DNA of 64,000 bases from Mansonella perstans (lineage: Eukaryota > Nematoda > Chromadorea > Rhabditida > Onchocercidae), in the NCBI GenBank assembly GCA_037074765.1, contig JBAMDO010000181.1, positions 248,001 through 312,000 on the forward strand, in the 5' to 3' direction. The notes under the pieces were generated by a model. It did no database searches. It was not told where the DNA came from and saw only the letters and a list, made by a program, of their open reading frames with translations. Both the position numbers and the translations under genes were made by a program. This document shows, piece after piece, positions 34,201 to 46,500 of the stretch (position 1 is its first letter; every line of letters starts with the position of its first letter).

Positions 34201-34426
34201 TTTTGGCAGATCGTCTTATTGGTGGTGGGGGTGGCCGATATCCAAGTGATGGGGGAACACGTGGTGGAGCTACAGGAGCCGTTGGTCTTGTATAGCCATC
34301 GTCTGCCTCTGCTTTTGCATTGACAGATTCGGTAATATTTGAATGCTGACCATTAGCTAATTGCAGCAAGCATGCAAAAATAAAGACTAGCATGATATGT
34401 AATCGTCCGGTGTGCGATAATTGCAA
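31204..34426 (-). CDS. Secreted PAN/Apple-domain cysteine-rich protein
   Basis: The first exon (34426-34180) starts MQLSHTGR and has a clear signal peptide (core IMLVFIFACLLQLANG). A Pro-rich linker follows (PVAPPRVPPSLGYRPPPPP). PAN-like domain 1: exons 33912-33800 and 33729 to about 33570 (CDKCVQKC and WICRSLTF). A Ser/Thr-rich exon lies at about 33330-33183. Domain 2: 33042 to about 32844 (EKFCKDEDITRY, LKECVRAC) and about 32730-32546. Domain 3: 32204-32020 (LAECMTACLKAEQEFSFVC) and 31905 to about 31774. The C-terminal exons, 31681-31549 and 31340-31204, carry YTRWSSC, CKEQTDVRKCPQQTKLC and a CTAVRD...CPHG...YCKNPIDC cluster. The cysteine pattern matches the PAN fold; the protein is expected to be extracellular or cuticle-associated. 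Some junctions do not resolve in phase (after 33570, after 32546, and near 31774), so a small exon may be missing. Confidence 0.75.
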
Positions 34427-36297
34427 ATTTTGGATAAATGGACACTCAACATTTAGAAATGATATAACATTAAATAGGGTATTTGGGGCGGAACAACCAC
34501 ATCATGGATAGTCCTTAAAAGATAGGTTGGTAGTTTGGAAGACAGCTGGATGACCCGGATCCTTCACTACAGCATCTTTTATTGCCCTGAATTCCATTAA
34601 TGGATACCGACGACAATAATGCACGATTCATCTAAGATTTTGTCTTCTAAATGGATGTTTCCTATTAATCGGTGAAACTGGTCAGTACCACAAATTAATA
34701 CCAAACACTTATCATTTTATGCATGCAATGTAGTCATCAACCTTTGGGTTTTTATGGAATCTGGAAATTTTTCAAGTGATGATTCTAGACTCGGAATTTG
34801 TTAGAAAATTGGGAAAAAAAGATAATAGTTATTTATGAAAGTAGAAGACAAAATCAGTAATTGCCCACCCAGCAAAGTGAAATTTCTACATAAAATCGAC
34901 GAAAGAACTTCTAACTTCCATAAGAAACATTTATCTTGAATTCCAAATATTCGCCCATAGCATTAAATGCCCACGTATTTCACGGGAGAAATTCCAAAGG
35001 TAATAGTAAAAAAAAGACTGATTCAGTGATTTAAACTAGCATTTCCGAAACGTAAAATAGAAATTACCAACAATTCATGGCATGCGGTCTTTCAACAGCT
35101 CACCGCATTCAATTTCCAGCAAGCACCGAACCTGAACATAGATTCTTCTGGCTAATAAATTATAATAAACTATTGCTTTTTCTATCATCATCTAATCACA
35201 ATCTGCTAACGTCAATTTGACGGAATGCGAATTTTTTTGAAAATCCATTTCTTAAAACGAATTTCACTCATATTTCATTCTGTCACTACGATAGGGACCC
35301 AAGTACATTCCCGCATAACATATTGATCAAAATGTGCCTGTTAGTTTTATTTGATTTCATTTTTCTTCATTTTTATTTATTTTTACCGCTTTACAGCTGT
35401 GCAGGTATACTGTATTAAAAATCACTACCACACAAATTATACATTTTACAAAAAATGATCCATACAGTAAACAATCAGAAACAATGATCATAAAGCACTT
35501 TTTGGAAATTTGACACTACGGAAGATGTGCGGAATAAAATCAGTGTCATACACAGCAACACTGTGCATTTAGCATCAATTCATTTTTGATATACGGATGA
35601 ACTGAATCGTGAATTAGATTAATAAGTGCTTTTTTCTTTTCAATTTCGGCTGCCAATTTCAAATAAATCGTTATCCTAAATCAAGAAGTCTGTTGTGAAA
35701 ACCTTAAGATCTCCATGGACGAAAGACCTATCTCATTTCCATGTTTCTAATCACTCAGTTACTTTGAGACCCAAAATGTCATATTTTTCCAGCTCATTTA
35801 GCAACCATCACCAAGCCTTATCTCAAAGATGTGAAAAATTTTTGCAGTGAATTCTTTATTCCACAGCAACTGGCCACTGTATAAACAATCATATAATTCA
35901 TGATCTCTTGCGGTTCTACATTAGCAATAAAAATTTTTTCTGGACACAGAGGAAAAAATAAAAAAGAACATTTAAAAGTAATCGTTGCAATTATAAACAC
36001 AGTGTTTAAAATGGCCTTTACACAAGTGAAGTGACATAAATCCTCTTCTACACTTAATTATATGACATAATATTTTTGAAAAGCCTTTTTCGTCATGAAA
36101 GATCTATAAGATCATTAAAGAATATGAACTGAAATGTTTTACTCTCCACATTACTTTAGACAGAAATGTGAAATAATCATAATAAAAGCTTTCATCTGTT
36201 TTCGCTCAAGAAAAACTACTAACACAATGTATTTATTTTATTCATTAACAAACTTTTTCGAGGGTTGCCAGAAGCGTTGCTCAGACAAAACTCGACA
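34427..36297. other. Intergenic region without a supported gene
   Basis: Upstream of the PAN gene and downstream of the kish gene, both on the minus strand. AT-rich with scattered short open frames (for example 35818-36000) of no recognisable character. A minus-strand AATAAA (TTTATT at 36232-36237) about 60 nt past the kish stop probably ends that transcript. Confidence 0.6.
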
Positions 36298-37116
36298 CTA
36301 TCTGGCAAACAAAATATATCCAGCAGAAAACAAACAAGTAAGCGAAACTATGAAGTGTAGACGAATTCCGATAACTGCTGCCTGCAAATGTTTCTGAATG
36401 AGGTGCATTTAACAATATTTAGTCCAAGCTCAAACAGTAATTTGTTGATCTGTTGAGTAATGACATCTTATTTAAGTTTTACAAAAAATAGCCATGGAGA
36501 ACTTCAGAATTTAGAGACAAAGAGTGATTTTGCACTGCACTTAACACAGACTAAGAAATTTATTCCTCAAGTTAGCAGTCTATAAAAAAATTGACTGATA
36601 TAGTTTTTTGTGTTATCAAGTAAGCTATAGCACGGGATTCCTCCGATCAGAACTAGAATCTGCGGTGAAACCAGCGCAATATGTTTTTTGACGAATAGCC
36701 TGCACATATCAAGTTCTAGGTCAGTTGGTTTTCTGTTACTTGGTGGACACCAAAATACTGTATTGCTTATGTAAATTTTGGTGTGATAAAGATTAATTCC
36801 ACCTAGCGTTTTATCAAGCAACATCCCACTTGCGTTTCATGCTAACCATTCAAAATGGTATGTCTTGCATCCCTCCCCCCGAACTTCACCAACGAGCATA
36901 TTGTACATGAACAATGAAATGAAACGAAAAACAAACGTTATTTTGAAAGAAAATAAGTAAAAAGGTGAAATCACGGAGCACTTACTTTATAAAATATACC
37001 AAAGAATCCTTTCTTCTCACTAAGAAGCCATGAATTAATGCGAGGCACTCTCTTTAGATATGCACAAGTGCAAATTACTAGCAAACCAACAATCACAGCA
37101 CCATCAAACGAATATG
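36298..37116 (-). CDS. TMEM167B: Kish / TMEM167B-like small membrane protein (two 3' exons)
   Basis: Kish proteins are roughly 70-75-residue Golgi membrane proteins implicated in constitutive secretion. Exon 37116-36986 encodes [18 protein letters not shown] followed by [18 protein letters not shown] and FFGIFYK. It ends in phase 0 at GTAAGT. Exon 36381-36298 follows a TTTGCAG acceptor and encodes [27 protein letters not shown] and a stop. These match the family's two membrane segments with the conserved CTCAY, LLSEKKG and IG-R-H elements between them. The short first exon, with the start Met and ending in phase 1, must lie upstream of 37116 and was not found. The 604-bp intron between the two exons contains a bacterial uracil-DNA glycosylase fragment. 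Confidence 0.88.
36567..36892 (-). pseudogene. Truncated bacterial family 4 uracil-DNA glycosylase (endosymbiont-derived fossil)
   Basis: The open stretch from about 36845 down to 36567 reads [33 protein letters not shown] and [17 protein letters not shown]. This is the core of bacterial family 4 (type-4 Fe-S) uracil-DNA glycosylase. The [G/R]SG-LLDK, YI-N-V/TxxxPPxNRKPT and L-PxxLVL-GG blocks are in the right order and spacing. The Arg-Pro-Pro-Gly motif is changed to CPPS. The upstream part is recognisable only after a frame change (a MQDIPF-like stretch at about 36855-36872), followed by stops. The N-terminal region with the first Fe-S cysteines and the C-terminus are missing. Animals are not known to carry this family. 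It lies entirely within an intron of the kish gene, on the same strand. An alphaproteobacterial (Wolbachia-like) source is the best inference. Confidence 0.85.
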
Positions 37117-37777
37117 CTGCAAATAATTATATACAATGCCAGTCATCAGCTTCTCAATCTAAAACCAACACTTTAAAGATAATTTTTAAGCGCCATATCT
37201 CAAAGATTTAGTTTCGTTATTTCATTCAACAAAGCACATCTCCTGATGACCATTCAACGTTATGTTGTAAGCAGTAGTAAATTCATTTCCTCGATGAGAT
37301 TTTCAATGTCTAAACTGCCTAATCAAAGTCTATTTGCATATGTTAAACATATATTAAGTAATATGAGAATAAATATATTACCATTCATAAAGATCGATAA
37401 AAGGAGAAGTTTTACTTGTCTAAAGATCTGAAATTTTAACATTAGCATCATAAATATTATTACAACTAAGCAAGTTATAATATTCATAGATCGTTAAAGT
37501 TTTGAATGTTCATATAGTTCCTATTAAAGACAATGCTGTTTATATTTGGAAGCAGAAAAAGAAAATCAGTACACAGTTCTAATTCAACAATATCATTATG
37601 ATAATATCAGTATCATCAGCAAAATGACAATTACAATGATTAATCTACAGTAGCATAGCATAAGTAAAATAATAAGCGTTAAAACTTTGCTCAGAGAATT
37701 TTTGAAGTAAAAGAGCAAACTGCAAAAAGATATAAATCCTAGCAAAGTAAAAACAAATATTGGACAATGTTCACAGT

Positions 37778-38003
37778 AGACCTGGCTAATCTACTGTATT
37801 AGAGACACACATTAGACCTGGCTAATCTACTGAATTAGAGACATACGTTAGACCTGACTAATCTACTGAATTAGAGACATACATTAGACCTGGCTAATCT
37901 ACTGCATTAGAGACATACATTAGACTTGGCTAATCTACTGAATTAGAGACATACATTAGACCTGGCTAATCTGCTGCATTAGGGACACACATGTCAGACC
38001 TGA
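37778..38003. repeat. 36-bp minisatellite, six units plus a partial
   Basis: Units start at 37778, 37814, 37850, 37886, 37922 and 37958, with a broken seventh at 37996. The core is AGACCTGGCTAATCTACTG followed by AATTAGAGACATACATT, with one to four substitutions per unit. Confidence 0.97.
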
Positions 38004-40337
38004 AACATTCTCCTTTTTACTTGAAACCCAGCCTTGAACATGAGCAAACTTCAGTGTTATCACGGATCAGAACTGGATTTGGTTCATTTCAAACAAAATG
38101 AAGATGATAGGGAGCATGACTTCTGGAGAGGTGACAGACAGATGAGTTAGCGAAATGTTGCTAAGAAAGGTGAATTGTTGCTGCTGTATATGGATGAAGG
38201 TCAAGCATCCGTGGAATCTATGAATCGTTGAAGTTGTCGTGATTTTATTTGAGAAATGAGTTTGAAGTGAAGTTGGATCGTTCAAATGACTATCCAATGA
38301 TCTTTGCTGCTACTAACATGGATGCATGAATTTTGTGTAGAAATTTAAATGCTTCTATTCCAAGGAAAATTTTCCAAATAAGTGTTATCGCTACGTTCTA
38401 AAATTTTGTTCCTATTTTAAATTATTTGGAAAGTTGGAAGAAAAAAACAAAATGACAGTAAATCATGAGTTAATTTTTGTGTTGCTGTTTATATTTTCAC
38501 TATTCCAAAAAATATTGAGTGCTGGAAAACATGCTGGGATATTTTATAAGATTTAATCATTTTGAACTTAATTATAGCATTTTAAGAAAAAAAAATTTTA
38601 ATTACAAAACGAGAGCGCATGGCAATAATTTAAGAAAAAAATTCTATTTGATTGTTCTTCACAACATTCAAGTTAAATGGATTGATGAAATTATACAGAC
38701 GCCAAATATGAACGTACATAGAAACGGGAAAGAAGCGAAATTTCAAGATATCAAAAAAAGATCTTTTTAATCTGTTAACTGTTGCTGGTTATTTTGTTCC
38801 TGAATATGCAAGTTAAAAAAGAATTAGAGAAGGAAGGAATTGCCTTAGTTTTCCCTGAAAACAAAAGAGATGTTCATAGGTGAATGCTGTCGTTCACAAC
38901 ATTGAGCAATCGAGAAGTTTATTTGGGAATACAGAAAAAAAATTTAGTGACAACTGAATTTTGTTTCCGCAATGCACAAAGTGTACCAGTTTTCCAAGAA
39001 TTTTTTAAGTTGTTTTATGTAAGTTAAATGTGGGGATTCATTTCGTTATTGTTAAAATCTTCGATTGTGTGTGTCTCGAAAAGATGTGCTGGTAAAAACT
39101 CGATCAGTTTTTGAATTCAGCTTAAAGCTGTGGCGGAATGTTTGTGTTGTGGCAGTTGTTCATGTCAACATACTACGAACTTTTATCCCTTCTCCTCTTT
39201 TTCCATTCCATCTTTTCCTCCTCCTCAATCATCAGCTTGCTCTTCATTCCCTGCTACTGAGAAATCTCAACTGGCAAGCTAAGAAGGTTTGGATGAATAT
39301 GTGTAAAGAATTCTTGAGGTGATGCCTATCCAGTTGTTCCCGTTGTTGCCGTTGCTGTTGTTGCTGTTATTACTGCCGAAAACTATTGAAAGGAGAATAC
39401 AGAACGAATGGATTGCAACTCTCTTTCTCGAGCTCTTCACTCAGCTATTTTAAGATTCCTTCACCCCGAGGCATACATCTCTAGTTTTATGTAGCTAGCA
39501 CTAAAACAATTCTGTAGAACTACTCAACTTATCACTTCTCCTTCCCTCTCCATGATTTATTGCGTTAACCCTTCAAAAATTCATTATCGTTTCCTGGAAG
39601 CTCAGTCATTACTAAACGTTTGGTCCAGGAGGATGGCAGGTTACCTTATTATCGCATCCCACACTGATACAACTTTTTAATGGGAAGCGAACGTCATAAG
39701 TAGTTAAATCTTTTTCCTTACCTTGATTTGTTATTAATTTAAACTTCCACTTCTCTATATAATCGTTTACTGCATTTAATCGTATCAAATTTTAAAAGAT
39801 AAGTTTACATAAACGAAAAGGATAGGATCTCAAAGTAAAAGTAGGCAGCGTTTTGCCATCTAGTAGAATGACTCCAAAAAATCAAGGTAGTTGTCATTAT
39901 TTTTGTATATAAAGCACCAATATGATGAGTTTATTGCAGAATGAACCCACTTTAGTTAATTTTTTTCTTCATGCAATAACTGATAATGACTTCATTTTTA
40001 TTCTATATCTCATAATTGGATTAAAAATGGTTATGATTAACTCAAATCAAGTTTCTTGATCTGTATGAAATAATCTTTAAGATTTCTCAGATTCTACATT
40101 TCTCCCTGCTTAACATGTATGTTGCTTTAATCAAATTTTAAAATATAATATTATTTCTGCTTATTCTTATTTTCAAAGCTGCGGCTTTTTCGAAGTTGTT
40201 TCGGAAAAACTTTTCCTGAACATTCCTTTGGTGTCTAATAACCACATCGTGATTTGAGAGTACTTGTAAACGTTTATTTTTATGCTGTCATAAAAAAGTA
40301 ACCTGCTAGAAAATGTCTTATTATGATTCAGATTTGT

Positions 40338-40415
40338 GAGTTTTCTGTACATCTATTCAATTGTTGAGTTTTCTGTACCTCTATTCAATTGTTGAGTTTT
40401 CTGTACCTCTATTCC
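40338..40415. repeat. 28-bp tandem triplication upstream of myosin
   Basis: GAGTTTTCTGTACMTCTATT recurs at 40338, 40366 and 40394, about 110-185 bp upstream of the myosin start codon. One substitution separates the first copy from the others. Confidence 0.95.
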
Positions 40416-40522
40416 GATTTAGCGTTTTCCATTCGCTGTCACATTTTTCTGTAGAAAAGAACAAAAAGCTGAAATTTATTAAAGGCTGAGCATTTGTTTG
40501 ATGCAGGTGATATTCTTCCGGC

Positions 40523-43500
40523 ATGTCCAAACTCGAAAGTGAACATGAGAAGGATCCAGGCTGGCAATACCTGCGGCAGACTCGCGAGCAGATGGCTGTT
40601 GTAAGTACTAAAATGCAACTGATTTTCTGAAAGAGAAGTTTTCTGAAAAAAATCCCTTTTTCCTGAAAGAATTCATTTGGAATTCAAATATATTTTCTAA
40701 ATTGAACTTCGGCTAGTAATTACTCCTGCATTGGGATTATTCGTTTATTTATCGCTACAGTGCAAAACTCCGGAGTTTAATCATTTATTTAATATGATGT
40801 GTTGCTTAAAAATCAGGAAACAATTGATTAAATGATGTATTTTCAAAAGTGCAAGTGTGATTAAAAAGATAATCAAAAAACTCGAACATATTTCTTTGTT
40901 TCCTCGAGCAAATATAATCTTTGTTTGAAGGATCAATCACGGCCATATGACTCGAAAAAGAATTGCTGGATTCCAGATGCTGAAGAAGGATATGTTGCTG
41001 CTGAAATAACAAGCACCAAAGGCGACAATGTTACCGTAGTTTCTGCTCGTGGTAATGAGGTGTGTTTGAAAATGGCAAAGGAAGAGTGCAATTGTTTTCA
41101 GGCAGAAATTATTTCTGTATCAAATGTTGATAAATAATCTCTATGAAATGTTTTTTTTAGGTAACAATAAAAAAAGATATGCTGCAAGAAATGAATCCAC
41201 CAAAATTCGAAAAAGCAGAGGACATGTCAAATTTGACATTCCTGAATGACGCATCTGTACTGTACAACCTTCGATCACGATATTCGTCAATGCTTATCTA
41301 TGTGAGACTTCCATTCATGAAACATTTCACTAAAAAAATTATTCAGTAATCCATTTTTAAGCAGATGTACCTTTGGGAGTTTTCTGTAACTGCTCTTCAT
41401 TAAAGCACTGCATGGGAGTGACAAAATTTCAGACTTATTCTGGTTTATTTTGTGTCGTGATCAATCCCTACAAGCGTCTCCCAATTTATACTGATTCGGT
41501 TGCGAAAATGTACATGGGAAAAAGACGAACGGAAATGCCACCACATTTGTTTGCTGTGTCAGATGAAGCATATCGAAACATGCTTGTGGATCATGAGAAT
41601 CAGTCAATGCTAATTACCGGCGAATCTGGTGCTGGCAAAACGGAAAATACCAAAAAAGTAACAAGCTACAATCATTATCAAACAAGAATGGAGACAGGAC
41701 CTAAAAATCATGTGTATTATCGCTCTGGAAAAAAGCTCTGACCATGAACTGGAATCACTTGCCAGATTTACCCTTAACTGTTAGGATGAACGAATATATA
41801 TAATCCTGGTACTTCCTAAAACTGGGGAGAAAAAAGCATTTCTTGGTTGAAAAATTTTCAGAGCACATCTTTGCTGCTTTCACTGAGTAATAACAGAAGG
41901 AAAAAAATCAAGATTACTTGATGATTAAAGTTAAAATAATTTTAAAATTCAAATCTTTAAAACAGTTCCAGAATTCGCTTCGTACGATCTTCAGGTTATT
42001 GCATATTTCGCAGTGGTTGGTGCATCACAGAGTAAAAATGTCGAAGGTGAGAAAAAAGTTACTCTGGAAGATCAGATCGTGCAGACAAATCCAGTTTTGG
42101 AAGCATTTGGAAATGCGAAGACTGTGCGCAATAACAACTCATCGAGATTTGGCAAATTTATTCGTATTCATTTTTCAAAACAAGGAAAAGTTGCTTCCTG
42201 TGATATTGAGCATTGTAAGTTTATTATTAAGTAACGGTAAGTAAAGGTCAAAATAATTTGTTATTCATTTAGACAATTTAAAACCGGTATTGATCATCAG
42301 CAGATGATCAGTACTTTAAATTCCTGTATTTGCTTTGTTGAGCGAAAGCCTAATAATCTGCATATGAGCATTTCAGATTTGCTGGAAAAATCTCGTGTGA
42401 TTCGTCAAGCTCCTGGAGAACGATGCTATCATATTTTCTATCAAATCTTTTCCGATTTCAATCCAACTCTCAAGAAAGACCTTAAGCTAGATCAGCCACT
42501 TAAAAACTACTACTTTGTGGCACAGGCTGAACTGACCATTGACGGTGTTAATGATAAGGAAGAGCACCAGCTGACGGATGAGGCCTTTGATATTCTTAAT
42601 TTCTCACCGGAAGAAAAAATGAACTGCTACCGTCTGGTTGCAGCCATCATGCACATGGGTTGCATGAAATTCAAACAACGGCCACGTGAGGAACAAGCAG
42701 AACCGGATGGTACTGAGGAAGCTGAAAAAGCGTCCAACATGTATGGAATTGACACAGAGGAATTTTTGAAAGCTCTCACTAAGCCACGTGTTAAAGTTGG
42801 TACAGAATGGGTCAGTAAGGGACAGAACGTGGACCAGGTAACCTGGGCTGTTGGTGCAATGGCAAAGGGAGTCTATGCAAGAATTTTCAAATGGCTTGTC
42901 ACCAAATGTAATAAAACTCTGGATCAGAAAGGTATCTCACGTGATTACTTCATTGGAGTTTTAGATATTGCTGGATTCGAAATCTTCGATGTGAGTTAAT
43001 TTAAATATCTTATTAAAAATTTTGAAGAATTACTGAAGTCCTAAACTGAGAGATGAACATTTTTGGAACAACGCAAAAATGCTATTTATGAATATTTCAA
43101 TACACATAAATTTGTATTTAACATCGGGGTCTTTCATAACTCCGTCTTTTTCAGTTTAACTCGTTCGAACAACTGTGGATCAATTTTGTAAATGAAAAAT
43201 TACAACAGTTCTTCAACCACCATATGTTTGTGTTGGAACAAGAAGAGTACGAACGGGAAGGAATACAGTGGACTTTTATCGATTTCGGCCTTGATTTACA
43301 GGCTTGTATTGAACTCATAGAGAAACCCATGGGAATAATTTCAATGCTGGACGAAGAATGTATCGTACCCAAAGCTACTGACCTGACTTTAGCTCAAAAA
43401 CTCGTCGACACTCATCTTGGCAAACATCCTAACTTCGAAAAACCGAAACCACCGAAAGGTAAACAAAGCGAAGCACATTTTGCCATGAAGCATTATGCCG

Positions 43501-46500
43501 GTACTGTCCGTTACAACGTCTTAAACTGGTTGGAGAAAAACAAGGACCCACTTAACGATACGGTTGTTTCCTCTATGAAAGCATCCAAAGGAAATGACCT
43601 TCTGGTAGAAATATGGCAGGACTATACAACACAGGAAGAAGCTTCTGCCGCAAAAGGTTCGCATCTTTCCACAATCATCTGTCGCATTTGTATGAAACTC
43701 TTAAAAAATCAAAAAAATTGTGCAATGCATCATATTTCGCTTAAATTTTTGGTATTTCAAATTCGAGTGAAGATGAATTGATAGACACTAATTGACGATA
43801 CCAAAATTACTGGTACACTGATTTCTAGAAGTTTTTTTGGTATGTTTTGTATGGATATCTTTTTTTTAAAAACTTCCATCTTTCAGTTTTACGAATGTTA
43901 TAAATTCATCACTTCAAATTTTTGCACATTGTAATCAATTTTATGTTTTAGACGGAGGCGGTGGAAAAAAGAAGGGTAAATCAGGATCATTTTTAACAGT
44001 TTCCATGCTGTACCGAGAATCGCTAAACAGTTTAATGAGTATGCTGAACATGACGCATCCACATTTCATCCGCTGCATCATCCCGAATGAAAAGAAGACT
44101 TCTGGACTTCTTGATGCTGCTCTAGTTCTGAACCAGCTTACTTGCAACGGTGTACTGGAAGGTATTCGCATATGTCGTAAAGGTTTCCCAAATCGAAATT
44201 TGCATGCAGATTTTAAACAGCGTTATGCAGTTCTTGCTGCTACAGAAGCAAAAAGTGAAACCGATCCGAAAAAATCTGCTGAAGTAATGCTCAGCAAACT
44301 TGTGAATGATGGAGCATTAACGGAAGAGAATTTCCGGGTCGGCAAAACAAAAGTTTTTTTCAAAGCTGGTGTTCTGGCACATCTAGAAGATCTTCGAGAC
44401 CAGAAACTTGGCGAAGTTCTTACTGGATTGCAGACCAGGATTCGTTCCTTCATATATTTAGCCGATCGCAGACGACGCATGCATCAACGTCGTGGTTTGT
44501 TAGTTGTGCAGCGGAACATTCGTGCATGGTGTGTGCTACGTACTTGGGACTGGTTCCTCATTTACGGAAAAATTAAACCTATGCTAAAATGTGGCAGAGA
44601 AGGCGAGGAAATTGAAAAAATGAATCAACAAATCAAAGAGCTGGAAGAAAACATAGCGAACGAAGAAAAAGCTCGTAAGGAACTAGAAGGCAATTCTACG
44701 AAACTGCTTGAAGAACGAAACAATGTTTTCAATGAACTGGAAGCGGCCAAGGCACAACTATCCGATGTTGATGATCGTCTCAACAGACTGTCGACACTGA
44801 AAACCGATGTTGAAAAACAGATTCGTGTTAGTTTATATCCTCTCAAGCAATATATTGAAATGTGTAAAAGACTTATGAACTAATTAATGACTAAGAAAAT
44901 TTTTGAAATCATAAAGGAAAAAGTTCGCATAATAATTTTTTATTTCACGAGTATTTGTTATTACAGGAATTGGAAGAACGACTTGGAGATCAGGAAGATC
45001 GTAACTCCGATTTGTCACGTTCGAAGAAAAAGATCGAAAATGATGTTGAGAATTTGAAAAAATCGATCGGAGATTTGGAAACTCGTTTACAAAAAATAGA
45101 TGCAGAGAAACAAAGCCGTGAGCAACAGATTCGGACGTTGCAAGATGAAATGCAGCAGCAGGATGAAAATATTGCTAAACTGACCAAGGAAAAGAAACAT
45201 CAGGAAGAAATTAACCGGAAACTGATGGAAGATTTACAAGCTGAAGAAGACAAAGGAAGCCATAGCAACAAGTTAAAGGGTAAGTTGGAACAAAACTTAG
45301 ATGATCTTGAAGACAATTTGGAACGAGAGAAACGAGGGCGTAACGAAATTGAGAAACAAAAACGCAAAATCGCGGGTGAACTAAAGGTTGCGCAAGAGAA
45401 TATGGAAGAAATTGAAAGGCAAAGACATGAAATTGAAAGTAATCTGAAGAAAAAGGAAGCTGAGGCTCAAGCAATCACAACACGTTTGGAAGAAGAGCAG
45501 GATCTTGTTGGGAAACTTAAGAAACAGGTCAATGAAACACAAAATCACATAACAGAACTGGAAGAAGAGCTGGAGAATGAACGGCAATCACGAAGTAAAG
45601 CGGAACGAGCAAAATCAGACTTGCAGCGTGAACTGGAAGAACTGGGAGATCGTCTTGATGAACAAGGTGGTGCTACAGCTGCTCAGGTTGAAGTGAACAA
45701 GAAGCGTGAAGCAGAATTGGCAAAACTCCGTCGTGATTTGGAAGAAGCTAACATGAATCATGAAAATCAACTTGCAGCAATCCGCAAGAAACACAACGAT
45801 GCGATCGCGGATTTGGGCGATCAGATTGAACAAGCACAGAAGGCGAAAACTAAAATTGAGAAAGACAAAATGCAAGCGCAACGCGATGCAGAAGAACTTG
45901 TAGCACAAATTGATGGCGAAACGGCAGCAAGGATGAACAATGAAAAGCTTGCAAAGCAGTACGAAATGCAAATTGCAGAATTGCAGACCAAATGCGATGA
46001 GCAAAACAGACAACTTCAGGAATTCACGACACTGAAGACACGGCTTAGCGGTGAAAATAATGACCTCGGCAAACAGATTGAAGAAGCGGAATCGCAAGTG
46101 AATGCAATGACGAGACTAAGAGCTCAACTAACATCTCAACTAGAAGAAGCTCGACGCTCATTGGATGAAGAAGCGCGTGATCGAAACAGTTTGGCAGCTC
46201 AAATGAAAAATTATCAGCATGAAATCGATCAAGTTCGCGAGTCGATGGAAGAAGAAATTGAAGCTAAAAGTGAACTGATGAAGCAATTGAGTCGCGCAAA
46301 TGCTGAAATTCAACAATGGCAAACACGTTTCGAAAGCGAAGGTTTATTGAAAGGCGATGAATTAGAGGAATCAAAAAAAAGGCAGATGCAGAAAATCAAT
46401 GAACTTCAGGAGGCATTGGATGCTGCCAACTCAAAGATTAGCTCCTTAGAAAAGACGAAGTCTCGTTTAGTTTCTGACCTTGATGATGCTCAGGTAATCT

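Larger units (their letters stand above)
37117..40522. other. Intergenic region between divergent kish and myosin genes
   Basis: No exon chain is supported. It should contain the missing kish first exon and the myosin promoter. It holds a 36-bp minisatellite (37778-38003), a CT-rich stretch at about 39170-39270 and a 28-bp triplication (40338-40415). Short open frames such as 38519-38770 and 39065-39322 look random. Confidence 0.6.

Noticed and set aside
36567..36845. Functional host uracil-DNA glycosylase exon
   Set aside because: It lacks both ends, has stops upstream in frame, has altered conserved residues and sits inside another gene's intron.
37778..38003. CRISPR array
   Set aside because: The whole 36-bp unit repeats without unique spacers, in nuclear animal DNA; it is a minisatellite.
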